Positions 15,974-25,295 are shown, counted from the stretch's first letter. The stretch is DNA of 64,000 nt from Myxococcales bacterium (GCA_029880325.1 JAOUOP010000003.1:62001-126000), one strand, 5' to 3'. Made by a program: numbers and translations. Notes: a model not told the origin generated them from the letters alone.

Positions 15974-17110
15974 TTACCGCGCAAGCACGCGCGTCAGCCA
16001 GGCCACGACCGCCAGGTGCTCGCCGAAGGAGGGCCGCGCTTCGAGTTCGGTATGTCCGAGCAACGGGGTGATCAGCACCGCTTTGCGGCTCTGTGCGGGC
16101 AGCTCGTTTGCCAGCTGGCGCGTTTCGCTCGCCGGGATTACGCGATCGCCCTGGCCGTGGATCAGAAAGACCGGCACGCCCACGCCTGCCATCTTGCCGG
16201 CCGGGGACAGCCGCTCGAGGGTCGCCTTCTGCCGCGATGGGAGGGCTGCGAGCGCTTGGGCCGATGGGGCGGGCAGCGCAGCGTCGGTCAGCAGGTCGCC
16301 CAGCAGCTCGCGCCCGTCGGGACCAACCCGCTCGAGCTCGGCGCGCGCCCGGCTCTTGTGGTTTTCGAGCCACAGCAAAAGCGCCCGCCGCGCGATTTCG
16401 AGGTCTGCGGGTGCGAAGAGATCCTGGCTGAAGGCGTAGGCCAGCACCCGTGCGCCGTAGGGGTCGGGTCGGACGGGCGCGGGCCGGCCATCGGGATCCT
16501 GGCCTGGGGCGCCCGTGTAGAAGCCGAGCAGCCGCCCAATCGAGTGGTGCGCGCCGATGCCCACCACCTGGTCGAAGCAGCTCGCGCCTCCGTCGCCCGC
16601 GGCGGCCATCAGGGCCAGGCCGCCGGCGAAGCTGATGCCGAAGACGCCGGGCGCCTTGCCGCCGTGACGCTGGGCCACCGAGCACGCGCATTGCTCGATG
16701 GTGTCGATGGTCGCGGGCTCGAGGCGAAATCTCGTCAGGGCCGGCAGCTCCGGTGTGTAGACGGTGAGCCCCACGCCGGCCAGGGCACGCGCAAAGCGCT
16801 GCAGGTCCCGATGATCGATGCCGTCGGGATGCACTCCATGCAGTAGCAGGATCGGCTTCGAGTTCGCTGCGGCGGCGTTTACGGGTCGATAGCGCAGGGC
16901 GCGCAGCGAGGTGCCCGCAAGCGCCAGGCGTAGCGGCTGCTGCTCGACTTCGTCGCGCACGAGCGCGGTCAGCCCGCTGGGATCCCGGGCGCCCACCATG
17001 GCCAGGAGCACGGATGCGGCCTCGAGCGCCGCACGCGCCCAGCTCACCGCAAGGGCGAGTACGAGCACCGCGAGTGCTGGAAGCAGCCACCGAAGCCAGC
17101 GCTTTACCAT
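15974..17110 (-). CDS. Membrane-anchored alpha/beta hydrolase
   Basis: A 378-residue protein. Residues about 5-27 (LRWLLPALAVLVLALAVSW) form an uncleaved signal anchor, so the enzyme is predicted to face the periplasm. The hydrolase fold shows LLLHGVHPDGID (HG oxyanion motif), the nucleophile elbow GISFAGG, an Asp in IHGQGDRVIP and His in GHTELEARP, a full Ser-Asp-His triad. Substrate unknown; esters, lipids or peptides are all possible. It converges on the TetR gene, with only 18 bp between, and is divergent from the ion-channel gene. Its neighbourhood next to the lipid operon makes a lipid esterase attractive, but it is on the opposite strand and outside that operon. Confidence 0.8.
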   Translation of the reverse strand: MVKRWLRWLLPALAVLVLALAVSWARAALEAASVLLAMVGARDPSGLTALVRDEVEQQPLRLALAGTSLRALRYRPVNAAAANSKPILLLHGVHPDGIDHRDLQRFARALAGVGLTVYTPELPALTRFRLEPATIDTIEQCACSVAQRHGGKAPGVFGISFAGGLALMAAAGDGGASCFDQVVGIGAHHSIGRLLGFYTGAPGQDPDGRPAPVRPDPYGARVLAYAFSQDLFAPADLEIARRALLLWLENHKSRARAELERVGPDGRELLGDLLTDAALPAPSAQALAALPSRQKATLERLSPAGKMAGVGVPVFLIHGQGDRVIPASETRQLANELPAQSRKAVLITPLLGHTELEARPSFGEHLAVVAWLTRVLAR

Positions 17111-17197
17111 CTGTGCAGCATCCTCCGCCGTAGAGACCCGGGCAACCGGGCGCCGCGTTTGAGTCGGCGCACTGTGGTACCGTTCTTCTTGGGCGCC

Positions 17198-18565
17198 ATG
17201 GGCCGGGAATTTCAGACCTATCGAGACCCGGCGCTGCCACGCCTGTGGGATGGTGTCATCGTCGTGGCCACGCTGGTTTCACTGGTCGTGGTCGTGCTCG
17301 ACGCGCGCCACGACGCCAGCACCCGGGAGTCGCGCCTGCTCGGTTGGCTCGATCTGGGCCTATGCGGCATCTTCCTGCTCGATTTCTTCACCCGCATCCG
17401 GCTGGCGGAGGACCGTCGTGCGTTTCTGCGCCGCAACTGGATCGATCTGGCCAGCTCGATTCCGCTGGTCGACGCGCTGCGGGCGGGGCGCGTCGTGCGG
17501 GTGCTGCGTCTGCTGCGCATGGTGCGTGTCTCCTTCGTGCGCGAGCGGATCCTGCGGCGCTATGGGGTGTACATCAGCAGCGAGTTGCTCAACGGCGTCG
17601 GTTTGGTGGCGGTGGTCGTTTGGCTGGCCACGGCCGGTACGTTTTATCTCTTCGAGAAGGGCGACAATCGGGCGATCACCTCCTTTGGCGATGCCCTGTG
17701 GTGGAGCATGACGACGCTGTCCACTGTGGGTTATGGCGACTTGTATCCGGTCACCGTCGGCGGACGCATCGTGGCCGTGGTCACCATGGTGCTCGGCGTG
17801 GGCGTGATCGGGACGCTGGCGGCGACCGTGGCGACGGTCTTCATCGACATTCGTGACCGCGGAAAGCGCGGGCTCAGGAGCTACTCCATGCGCGGACATT
17901 TGCTGATTCTCGGCTGGAACGACAAGGCGGAGCGCGCCCTTGCGGAGTTCCGCGCCGATGCCCGGTATCTGAACGCTCCGGCGGCGATCGTGGCCGACCT
18001 CGAGCAGAATCCCACCGAGATCCCGGGCGTGCGCTTCGTGCGCGGCGATCCCGGGCAGCGCGAGGTGCTCGAGCGGGCTTCTGTCAGGGAGGCGGCGGCG
18101 GCGATCGTATTTGCGAGCGACCCGGCCGAACCGCGCTCCGATCACGAGACGGCGCTGACGATCCTGGCCATCAAGCGCTTCGTTTCCGATCTTCCGATTA
18201 CCGCCGAGTTGGTCGATGCCGACAACCGCGAACACCTAATCGCCGCCGGCTGCGAGACCGTGGTCGAGGGCAATGAACTGACTTCGGCTCTGCTGATCCG
18301 CAGCGTGCAGGATCGCGGCATCGGACAGGTGATCTCGGAGTTGCTCAGCTCCCGTCGCGGCGCCGAGATCCGACGCTGCGAGGTGGAGCCGAGCTTCATC
18401 GGCAAGCGCTACCGCGACTTCGCACTCGATCGCGCCGCCGCGGGCAGTCCCGTGCTGGGCCTGGTGCGCGCGGGCCAGGTCCTGGTCAATCCAGACCCCG
18501 AGCTGGCCATCGAGGCCGGGGATCATGCCTTTGTCATCGCGCGCCCCCACGATGGCGGAACATGA
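17198..18565 (+). CDS. Voltage-gated-type K+ channel with RCK domain
   Basis: A 455-residue membrane protein. Hydrophobic segments in the first 130 residues match S1-S4; the S4-like helix is rich in arginine (RAGRVVRVLRLLRMVRVSF). The pore loop carries the potassium selectivity filter T176-V-G-Y-G-D181, flanked by S5 and S6. From about residue 225 follows a cytosolic RCK module: a TrkA-N Rossmann domain starting LLILGWNDKAERAL (GWNDKA replaces the usual GxGxxG, as in other ligand-gated channels), then a TrkA-C domain with a final GDHAFVIA. It should form a tetrameric, regulated K+ channel in the inner membrane. The ATG at 17198 is preferred; upstream in-frame TTG and GTG codons would add about ten residues. 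Confidence 0.88.
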   Translation: MGREFQTYRDPALPRLWDGVIVVATLVSLVVVVLDARHDASTRESRLLGWLDLGLCGIFLLDFFTRIRLAEDRRAFLRRNWIDLASSIPLVDALRAGRVVRVLRLLRMVRVSFVRERILRRYGVYISSELLNGVGLVAVVVWLATAGTFYLFEKGDNRAITSFGDALWWSMTTLSTVGYGDLYPVTVGGRIVAVVTMVLGVGVIGTLAATVATVFIDIRDRGKRGLRSYSMRGHLLILGWNDKAERALAEFRADARYLNAPAAIVADLEQNPTEIPGVRFVRGDPGQREVLERASVREAAAAIVFASDPAEPRSDHETALTILAIKRFVSDLPITAELVDADNREHLIAAGCETVVEGNELTSALLIRSVQDRGIGQVISELLSSRRGAEIRRCEVEPSFIGKRYRDFALDRAAAGSPVLGLVRAGQVLVNPDPELAIEAGDHAFVIARPHDGGT

Positions 18566-18636
18566 ACGCGTGCAAGCGAGGCGAACTCCAAGCATCGAGA
18601 GGTCGCTGGCCACGGGCGCTGCCAATGTGGGCCTGA

Positions 18637-20469
18637 ATGGCCTATGCTTTTGCGTGCGGCCTGCTGAAGGAGGGTGAGGACCTGCCGGATGCCACGAAAA
18701 TCGGTGAGTTCGCGAGGGTGCTGTGTCGCCTCGCCAGGCAATCCTTCACCGGTGTCGTGTATGCCGAACTGGACCAAGGTGGGTGCTTGTTTTCGTTTCG
18801 CGGTGGCCGGGCCGTCGCTTTCGAGGCCATGGATACCGGGCAGAACCTGGCCGATGACATGCTCGTGGCCGGGATCATCGACGGGCAGCGGCACGCCGCG
18901 CTGATCGCCGCGATTCCCCAGGAGGCCGAGAGCACCGACCTGGCGATCGCCGAACTCGCCATCGGCCAGGGTGCCCTGCTGCCGAGTGCGTTGGAGCAGC
19001 AGCTGGCACGACGGCTGCGCGCAAAGCTGGTGCAGGCCACCACCTGGAGCACGACGCGCTACGAGCTGGACGCCGATCCCGACGGGCTCGCCGGCATTCG
19101 CGAAACCCCCATCGATGTCGGTCCGTCGATCTATCTGGGAGTTCGCACCTTCTACGACGACTCCCACATTGACGCCGTTCTGGCCCGGGGGCGCGCCACC
19201 TACCTGCGGCTGCTGGGGGAGGAAGCCGAGGCCGCAGCGTTCTTCCAGCTCGGCGCCGAGGAGCGCACGTTTTTGTCGACCCTGGAGCCCGAGATTTCGG
19301 TAAACGGCGTATTGCATCTGGGGGCCATCGACCCCGGCGATGGTTGGCATCTGGTCTGTGCCCTGGTGATCAGCGGGCTGGCCGAAGTCTCCGAACAGCG
19401 ATTTTCCATGGCCAGCGCAGCGGTCACGGTTCGACCCACGGGGCCAGCCCGATCCTCTGCGCCTCCGCAGCAGCGTCACGTTCCTGCGCCGGTCAGCTCG
19501 GTGGCGCCGGCTGCAGCCACGGCGCCACCGGTCGCGATGGCACCCCAACCCCCCAGCGCGCGAGTCGCGGCGGTTCCCGTCTCCGCTCCCGTCGCCTCTC
19601 CGCTCGCAGGTCGGGGGCCCGCGCCGGTCTCCATCCCCGCCCAGGACCGGGTTCCGCGCGAGAGCATGGTCGCACCCGATCGACATTCAAGCGCCGCGCC
19701 AGCCCCGCGGTCGTCGATTCCGGCCCGCAATCCGTCTCACCCCTCGCGGTCGTCGGAGCCGAGTCGGCCGTCGGTCCCCGCATCGGCCTCTTCTCCGCCG
19801 CAGTCCCGTTCGGACAAGCCGCGGCGTCGCTCCAGGAAGATGAGCGTGGCCCTGCAGGGGCTCGATCGGCAGTTGCGTGGCCGCAAGCCGACGGCGGGCG
19901 GCGCCCGAGCCGTGCCTTCCGGCCCGCTGTCGCAACCGCCGGCCAGCAATCCACCCGGTCGCGATCGCTCCCACGTGGAGCAGTTGATCCGCATGCGGCA
20001 GGCTGCGCAAAGCCAGGGGCCCAGGCGTCCTCGCGGCAATCCCGAAGAACTCTTCGGGCGCTATCGCGATGCCACCCGCCACCAGCGCTTCGGCGCTGCC
20101 GCCGACTTCATGTCGCAGGTCATGGAGATCGACCCCGACAACGAAGTCTTCGAGATGCACCACCTGCTGGCGCAGCTACGGGCCAAGCGCGCCAAGCCCG
20201 AGCAACTCAAGCGCATGAAGCTTCTGTTGCGCGAGCATGTCAACGAAGAGTTGCAGCAGGGCTTCGTCTACTACGCGATGGGGCATCTGGCGCTCGAAGA
20301 GGGCAACGACGAGCTGGCCGAGAAATGCTTCCGCCGCGCCAGCGAACTCGACAAGAGCAACCGCGACGCCGAGCGCTACTACCGAATCGTCGAACTCAAG
20401 CGCAAGCACGCCGAAGAGGCCAAGGGCAACAAGATCTTCGGCATCGAGGTCGGCGGCAAGAAGGGCTGA
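18637..20469 (+). CDS. DUF4388-like / TPR protein with proline-alanine linker
   Basis: A 610-residue soluble protein. Residues about 10-260 resemble the DUF4388 (PATAN-like) region found in many Myxococcota signalling proteins, with FTGVVYAELDQGGCLFSFRGGRAVAFEA near the start and two related halves. A long, disordered Pro/Ala/Ser-rich linker runs from about 265 to 440. The C-terminal 150 residues form TPR-like helices (YAMGHLALEEGNDELAEKC, FRRASELDKSNRDAERYYRI). Such proteins are thought to be adaptors in gliding, polarity or signalling complexes, but this one has no established role. No Shine-Dalgarno sequence is obvious before the ATG. It follows the channel gene by 71 bp and may be co-transcribed with it. 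Confidence 0.7.
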   Translation: MAYAFACGLLKEGEDLPDATKIGEFARVLCRLARQSFTGVVYAELDQGGCLFSFRGGRAVAFEAMDTGQNLADDMLVAGIIDGQRHAALIAAIPQEAESTDLAIAELAIGQGALLPSALEQQLARRLRAKLVQATTWSTTRYELDADPDGLAGIRETPIDVGPSIYLGVRTFYDDSHIDAVLARGRATYLRLLGEEAEAAAFFQLGAEERTFLSTLEPEISVNGVLHLGAIDPGDGWHLVCALVISGLAEVSEQRFSMASAAVTVRPTGPARSSAPPQQRHVPAPVSSVAPAAATAPPVAMAPQPPSARVAAVPVSAPVASPLAGRGPAPVSIPAQDRVPRESMVAPDRHSSAAPAPRSSIPARNPSHPSRSSEPSRPSVPASASSPPQSRSDKPRRRSRKMSVALQGLDRQLRGRKPTAGGARAVPSGPLSQPPASNPPGRDRSHVEQLIRMRQAAQSQGPRRPRGNPEELFGRYRDATRHQRFGAAADFMSQVMEIDPDNEVFEMHHLLAQLRAKRAKPEQLKRMKLLLREHVNEELQQGFVYYAMGHLALEEGNDELAEKCFRRASELDKSNRDAERYYRIVELKRKHAEEAKGNKIFGIEVGGKKG

Positions 20470-20527
20470 GGTGGCCCCACGAGTCGCCGCCGAGCTTTGG
20501 TCAACCAAACGAAGGTGGGTCGCCCCG

Positions 20528-20554
20528 CGCCCAGCTCCGTAGTGGAGCTGGGCG
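20528..20554. terminator. Hairpin between convergent genes
   Basis: A perfect 11-bp stem (CGCCCAGCTCC / GGAGCTGGGCG) with a 5-nt loop GTAGT stands between the DUF4388 gene and the oppositely directed lipoprotein gene. It has no T-run on either strand, so it may be a weak or Rho-assisted bidirectional terminator. Confidence 0.5.
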
Positions 20555-20575
20555 ACGGACAGAGCGAGCTATGGG

Positions 20576-22459
20576 CTAGTTGCAGCCGCAGGTGCCGCCG
20601 CTGCAGGTCTCCGGATTAAGATCCAGGAAGTCGCAGCCGGAGCTTGGGCACGCGTTGTTGCAAGAGCCGCAGTGGGCGTCGTTGGCATCGAAGTAGGCCG
20701 GCGCGCGACACTCGCCTCCGCAGCAGACCTCGGTGTCGCCACAGACGACGCCGCAGCCACCGCAGTTGTTGGGATTGGCACTGGTGTCGATGCAGCTTAG
20801 CTCGCCGGCCACCAGGCACGCCATGATGTTGGTGCCGCCGGGGCAGTCGCATTCGCCGCCGGCGCAGGTGGCCATGGCGGGGCACTCGATGCCGCAGCCG
20901 CCGCAGTTGTTGTTGTCGGCGCTGGTGTCGATGCAGCCGAGACCGAAGCAGTGGGTCTTGCCGGCGTCGCCGCCCATGCAGACGCACTGGTAGTCATCGG
21001 GTGAAGTGCCGCTGGTGCCGCCCTTTTGGATGCAGTCCGACTCGTCGATGCAGGCGTTGCCACAATCGCCGCAGTTGGCTCGGGTGTTGGCGGCGATGCA
21101 GGCGTGGTTGTTGGCGCCGGGCGCCGACTCGCAGAACTTGTCGAGCGGTCCGCCGCCGGGGCAGCTGCACTCGCCGGAGTCGCAGGTGGCGGTGTCGAGG
21201 CAGGTCAGGCCGCAGACGCCGCAGTCTTCGACCGGGTCGGTGGCTGTCCGGCCGGTGTCCAGGTTGACGCAGGTGCCGCCGCAGTCGACTTCACCGACAG
21301 TGGGGCAGCTGCAATCACCGCCGCGGCAGCTCAGAGTCGGCGCGCCGCATTCGTTGTTGCACGAGCCGCAGTTGGTCGGGTCGGTGTTCGTGTTCACGCA
21401 CACGCCATCGCAGGGCGTGTCCAGGACGTTCGGGCAGTAGCAGCCCAGGTCGCGGCCCGAGGGGGTGTCGCACTTGGTCGGAGTCTCACAGGTGTTGCCA
21501 CAGGCCCCGCAGTTTTCATTGCTGTCGCCCGGGATGCAGACGCCGTCGCAGGCGATGAAGGTGTCGTCATCGCACTCGCAGACGCCTGCGTTGCACGAGG
21601 CGCCGGTGGCGCAGCTATTTCCGCAGGTGCCGCAGTTGTTGCTGTCGTTCTGCAGGTCGAAGCAGCCGTTGGAGCATGGGGTTTGCCCTGCGGTGGGGCA
21701 GGCGCAGGTGCCGGCCTGGCAGCTCGAACCGCCCTGGCAGGCGTTGCCGCAGGTGCCGCAGTTGGCGTCGTCGCTCATCAGGTCGTGGCAGCCGTCGCCG
21801 CAGCAGGAGTCGCCGAAGACGCAGGGGTCGTTGCCGCACATGCAGCTGCTGCCGTCGGCGCTGCAGGTCTGGTCGGGCGGGCAGCTGGGGGAGGAGCCGC
21901 ATTGGCAGGCGTTGCTGCCGGCGGCGTCGACAACGCATTGCTCGTTGGGGGGGCAGCCGTTGGCGCCGTAGAGCACCGCCATGGTCATGCTGCCGCCACC
22001 GCCCGCGCCGCCGCCAGCGTCGCTGTCGGAGCCGGCATCGCTGCTGCTGGTCGCACCGCCACCGCTGCCCGGGATCGGCGCGCCCGGCGTGCCGGCGCAC
22101 ATGGCCGGCAGGCAGGCGCCGGCCTGGCACATCTCGCTCGCCATGCAGGTGATGTTACAGCCGCCGCAGTGGCTGCGGTTGACCTGGGTGTCGAAGCAGA
22201 CGGAGTTACAGCAGGACAGTCCGCCGCACTCGGCGTCGGTGGCGCATGGTGTGACGCACATATTGCCGATGCACTGCTGGCCGACGGCGCAGAAGATGGC
22301 ACCGCAGGCAACGCCGGTCTGGTTGTTGGCCGGGTTTTGGGCCCCATTGGCGCTCGGGTCGAACGGCAAGTCGTCCTGTTTGCCGCTGTCATCACCGCAG
22401 GCCGCGAGCAAAAGCAGCGCCGCACCGAGTACCCACCATCGATTCCTAAGCATCCTCAT
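20576..22459 (-). CDS. Lipoprotein with about ten cysteine-rich repeats
   Basis: A 627-residue exported lipoprotein. The signal peptide WVLGAALLLLAACGDD ends in a lipobox cysteine. After an Asn/Gly/Ser-rich linker the protein is built of roughly ten repeats of about 40 residues, each with a core like NNCGTCGNSCATGASC followed by GxCxCP. The repeated Asn-Cys-Gly-x-Cys-Gly-x-x-Cys pattern and very high cysteine content point to a rigid, disulfide-bonded rod on the cell surface. Related repeat lipoproteins are common and often numerous in Myxococcota, without known function; some are misnamed in databases. The Shine-Dalgarno GGAG favours the ATG at 22459 rather than the GTG at 22462. The gene stands alone. 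Confidence 0.8.
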   Translation of the reverse strand: MRMLRNRWWVLGAALLLLAACGDDSGKQDDLPFDPSANGAQNPANNQTGVACGAIFCAVGQQCIGNMCVTPCATDAECGGLSCCNSVCFDTQVNRSHCGGCNITCMASEMCQAGACLPAMCAGTPGAPIPGSGGGATSSSDAGSDSDAGGGAGGGGSMTMAVLYGANGCPPNEQCVVDAAGSNACQCGSSPSCPPDQTCSADGSSCMCGNDPCVFGDSCCGDGCHDLMSDDANCGTCGNACQGGSSCQAGTCACPTAGQTPCSNGCFDLQNDSNNCGTCGNSCATGASCNAGVCECDDDTFIACDGVCIPGDSNENCGACGNTCETPTKCDTPSGRDLGCYCPNVLDTPCDGVCVNTNTDPTNCGSCNNECGAPTLSCRGGDCSCPTVGEVDCGGTCVNLDTGRTATDPVEDCGVCGLTCLDTATCDSGECSCPGGGPLDKFCESAPGANNHACIAANTRANCGDCGNACIDESDCIQKGGTSGTSPDDYQCVCMGGDAGKTHCFGLGCIDTSADNNNCGGCGIECPAMATCAGGECDCPGGTNIMACLVAGELSCIDTSANPNNCGGCGVVCGDTEVCCGGECRAPAYFDANDAHCGSCNNACPSSGCDFLDLNPETCSGGTCGCN

Positions 22460-22721
22460 CACTCGCTACTCCGTCTGGGCGGTCTTCCGCGAAACGGCAC
22501 ACCGCGTCCCATCATGCACACTGGGGATCATGTCCCCATTTCCCATCAACTGACTTACCACAAGGCCAGGGGGGTGTGCACGGCGCCGAAGGCTTCTTTC
22601 GACGTCGATCGTGCTGCATGGGAAGCTACATGCACACTTCACTCCGGCCTATGGGTCGGTCTGCTGCGATGTGCGCAGATTCATGCGCGGACAACAACCG
22701 ACCTGTCTCACTGTCAAAGCC

Positions 22722-23525
22722 CTAAGGCGCGCAACCGAAGAGCGCCGCGAAGTTATCCGCCAGTTGTCGTGCGCTCGCCGCCGGTGTTTCGCCCCAAAGC
22801 TCGGCGGCGTAGTCGGCGGTGGCGGCGGTATTGGCCGGCTCGTTGCGCACTCCGGGTTCGGGGCCGAGGTAGGGGCAGTCGGTTTCCAGCAGGATGCGAT
22901 CCCGCGGGAGCGTCTGTAGCATGCGCGTGAAGCTCTCCGAGCGCCGCGCGTTGGCGGGGATCGAAAGATAGTGCCCGTGTTCGGCGATGCGCCGTGCCAG
23001 CTTCACGCGGCTTCCGAAGCAATGCCAGCACACGCGCGAAGCTCCCAGCTCTTCCAGGATCTCCAGGGTGCGCAGTTCGCGTTTACGGGTGTGGATGATG
23101 ATCGGCTTGTCGGCCTGCAGCGCCAGCTCCACCAGGCTGCGAAACACCGCTTCCTGGGCCGGCCAGAAGGGCTCGGGCACCCAGTGACCGTCGAGCCCGA
23201 TTTCACCGACGGCGAAGGCGCGCTCCACGTGCTGGCGCAGGTAGCTCACGCCCTCCTCGGCCTCGCATTCGTCGCCCTCGCGCGGGTAGTCGACGCCAGC
23301 GCGCCGCATCTCGGCGAGCACCGCGTCGACCGGGTAGAAACCCAGGGCGGGCTTGACCATGGCATCGGAGGCGGCGAGCGCGAGCACGGCGTCGTTGTCG
23401 GCCGGGTTCAGGCCGTTGCTGATGATGGTGGTCAGTCCGGCCTGACGCGCTCGAATGAGCACTTCGGGCAGGTCCGCGGCCATGCGTGGGTGGGTGAGAT
23501 GGGCGTGAACGTCGTAGAGACCCAT
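22722..23525 (-). CDS. TatD family metal-dependent hydrolase (DNase)
   Basis: A 267-residue TIM-barrel metallohydrolase. Metal ligands of the TatD family are all visible: DVHAHL at residues 5-10, the Glu in GEIGLDGH, His in IIHTRKREL, His in CWHCFG, and Asp in ETDCPYLGPEP. ALGFYPVDA replaces the more usual GxHP motif, a change seen in some divergent members. TatD enzymes are 3'-exonucleases or endonucleases acting in DNA repair and stress. The ATG at 23525 is immediately before the first strand. A near-palindromic repeat element lies just upstream, between this gene and the Nudix gene on the same strand. Confidence 0.85.
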   Translation of the reverse strand: MGLYDVHAHLTHPRMAADLPEVLIRARQAGLTTIISNGLNPADNDAVLALAASDAMVKPALGFYPVDAVLAEMRRAGVDYPREGDECEAEEGVSYLRQHVERAFAVGEIGLDGHWVPEPFWPAQEAVFRSLVELALQADKPIIIHTRKRELRTLEILEELGASRVCWHCFGSRVKLARRIAEHGHYLSIPANARRSESFTRMLQTLPRDRILLETDCPYLGPEPGVRNEPANTAATADYAAELWGETPAASARQLADNFAALFGCAP

Positions 23526-23531
23526 GGCCTA

Positions 23532-23706
23532 GTCACCTGTGTCGGTAGTCTTGGGCAAAACTCGCCGGCCCTCGCCGGCCCTCGCCGCGTCGACCGCCCT
23601 TCGGGCTATCTCCTCGAATATACTCTGTATGTCCTTCGTCGATTCGCCACGCCGAGGGCCGCCGATTGCTCGCCGAGTTTTACCCAGAGCTTCCGACACC
23701 GATGAC
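23532..23706. repeat. MITE-like near-palindrome, copy 1
   Basis: A 175-bp intergenic stretch folds back on itself. The left arm begins GTCACCTGTGTCGGTAGTC and the right arm ends in its imperfect complement, about three quarters paired over the first 35 bp. The centre reads GAATATACTCTGTATG. Both ends are flanked by TA (23530-23531 and 23707-23708) inside CTAG tetranucleotides, as expected for IS630/Tc1-type insertion at CTAG with TA duplication. The right TA is part of the TAG stop codon of the Nudix gene. Length, symmetry and the central motif resemble the other two copies in the window. Confidence 0.6.
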
Positions 23707-24251
23707 TAGCCCTGCAAGAGTTTGCGCGCCACGCGTTGCACCGACGCGTCGGCCGGTTCGGCCGTGAGCTCGGCCAGCGGCACCCAGCGCGCGCCTGCCA
23801 CTTCGTCGCTGGTTTGCAGCTCGAGGCTTTGCGCACGCAGCAAAAAGCGCACGTCGAAGTGTTCGTGGGTGCCCACGCCGCCGTGTGCGGGGATGGTGTG
23901 CACGTCCAGGTCGTAGGGCTGTGGCAAAAGGGGCGACAGGTCCAGCACGCCCACTTCTTCCCGCACCTCGCGCAGCGCCGCCCCTAGCAGGTCGCCATCA
24001 TCGGGCTCCACGTGGCCACCGGGTTGCAGCCAGCGCCCGAGCTTTTTGTGGTGGATCAGCAGGAGTGCATCACCCGTCGGCGATAGCACGAAGCCGCTGG
24101 CGGTGAAGTGCCCGGGCTCGAGTCGCGCGCGGTCGAAGGGATCGCCCGCGGCCTCGCACAGCCCCAGCATGCGCTCGCGGTGTGCGTTTTCCCGGGCGCC
24201 GACCGGCTGTGCGCCTTGCAGTAGCTGTCGGGTTCTGTCGATGCGTTCCAT
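23706..24251 (-). CDS. Nudix hydrolase
   Basis: A 181-residue Nudix protein. The Nudix box is GGHVEPDDGD followed by AALREVREEVGV, with the REVxEE core that binds magnesium and one extra residue in the loop, as in a common subgroup. Upstream GHFTASGFVLSPTGDALLLI forms the first strands. Nudix enzymes hydrolyse nucleoside diphosphates linked to another group; the substrate here cannot be told. The ATG at 24251 lies 40 bp from the divergent msrB gene start, so the two share a promoter region. Its TAG stop codon coincides with the edge of a repeat element, which suggests that the element was inserted into a CTAG that already held the stop. Confidence 0.8.
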   Translation of the reverse strand: MERIDRTRQLLQGAQPVGARENAHRERMLGLCEAAGDPFDRARLEPGHFTASGFVLSPTGDALLLIHHKKLGRWLQPGGHVEPDDGDLLGAALREVREEVGVLDLSPLLPQPYDLDVHTIPAHGGVGTHEHFDVRFLLRAQSLELQTSDEVAGARWVPLAELTAEPADASVQRVARKLLQG

Positions 24252-24291
24252 GGGTCGACATCCTAACCGATGCACTCCATAGTTTGCGCCC

Positions 24292-24729
24292 ATGGATGAC
24301 GAGCGCGACACGCCTGAAAATGCAGGTAAGAGCGATGCCCAGTGGCGTCAGCAGCTGACCGCCGAGCAGTATGCGATCACGCGCCAGAAGGGCACCGAGC
24401 GTGCCTTCACCGGCGTCTACTGGGACCATCACGAGTCCGGTAGCTACCACTGCGTTTGCTGCGGCCAGGAACTCTTCGACTCGGACACCAAGTACGACTC
24501 CGGCAGCGGCTGGCCCAGCTTTTATCAACCGGTGGCCGATGGGCGCGTGGCCGAGCAGCCCGATCACAGCCACGGCATGCGGCGTGTGGAGGCCCTGTGC
24601 AGCGGCTGCGACGCCCACCTGGGTCACGTCTTCGAAGACGGTCCGGCGCCCACCGGCCTGCGCTTCTGCATCAACTCGGCATCGCTGGCCTTCACGGCGC
24701 GCGGCGCGAAGGGGCCGACGGAGTCTTGA
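24292..24729 (+). CDS. msrB: Peptide-methionine (R)-S-oxide reductase MsrB
   Basis: A 145-residue MsrB. It shows the two zinc-binding pairs (CVCCGQELF and CSGCDAHLG), [24 protein letters not shown] and the catalytic cysteine in RFCINSASL, with the complete selenocysteine/cysteine-site context. It reduces methionine-R-sulfoxide in proteins using thioredoxin, so it repairs oxidative damage in the cytoplasm (no signal peptide is seen). The length is close to the usual 130-150. It is the first gene of a pair: the following DUF2452 gene probably starts with TTG inside a TTGA overlap with the msrB stop. It is divergent from the Nudix gene. Confidence 0.93.
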   Translation: MDDERDTPENAGKSDAQWRQQLTAEQYAITRQKGTERAFTGVYWDHHESGSYHCVCCGQELFDSDTKYDSGSGWPSFYQPVADGRVAEQPDHSHGMRRVEALCSGCDAHLGHVFEDGPAPTGLRFCINSASLAFTARGAKGPTES

Positions 24730-25295
24730 GCCAGGGCGCGTCAGGCTCGGGCGACGGCCAGGACGGCCGGCCGGGGGGCGGCCAGGGCGGCCAGGGCGGC
24801 TACCAGGGATCCCAACGGACGGCGACCTATCCCATGAGCCGGCTTTCGGCCCCCCACGATCTGGTGGAGACCGCCCGCGAGATCGCGGCCGCGGGTCAGG
24901 TTCTGGGCGCCGCCGTGGGGTCGGAGCTCGAGGCCATCGCCGAGCAGATCCGCGCGCTGCAGGCCCAGGCCCACGCCGCCCTGGAGCGCGCCCGCCGCGA
25001 TGCCGAGTTGCACCGGGCGCGCTGTCGTTTTCGCAAGCGGCCGGGCGAGGTCTACCACCTCTACCGGGACGGCGAGGGGCAGCCGTACTTTTCCATGCTC
25101 TCCCCCGATGACTGGGCCGGGCGCCAGCCCCACGCCTTCGAGGGCAGTTACCGGCTCGAAGCCGACATGCGCTACACGCCGCTCGACGAGGTCGAGGCGC
25201 ACGACCGCCGCCGGGCCCAACTCCGCCCGTCGTTGGATGGCGCGCTGGGCAGGGACCTGCTCAGTGCAGGGCGGCCGAGCAAGGACGGGTGCTAG
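24726..25295 (+). CDS. DUF2452 family protein
   Basis: A 189-residue protein when read from TTG at 24726. The family core is clear: [42 protein letters not shown] and [16 protein letters not shown]2452 proteins are small, soluble and of unknown function, found in bacteria and eukaryotes. The first 35 residues are Gly/Gln-rich and family similarity begins near [14 protein letters not shown], which lies before the first in-frame ATG (24834), so a start upstream of that ATG is needed; the TTG overlapping the msrB stop is the best candidate. The 3' end overlaps the convergent hypothetical gene by about 35 bp. Confidence 0.7.
   Translation: MSQGASGSGDGQDGRPGGGQGGQGGYQGSQRTATYPMSRLSAPHDLVETAREIAAAGQVLGAAVGSELEAIAEQIRALQAQAHAALERARRDAELHRARCRFRKRPGEVYHLYRDGEGQPYFSMLSPDDWAGRQPHAFEGSYRLEADMRYTPLDEVEAHDRRRAQLRPSLDGALGRDLLSAGRPSKDGC

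Noticed and set aside
21026..22930. 634-residue Ala/Gly/Val-rich plus-strand frame
   Set aside because: Complement of the cysteine-repeat lipoprotein; composition is an artefact of the repeats.
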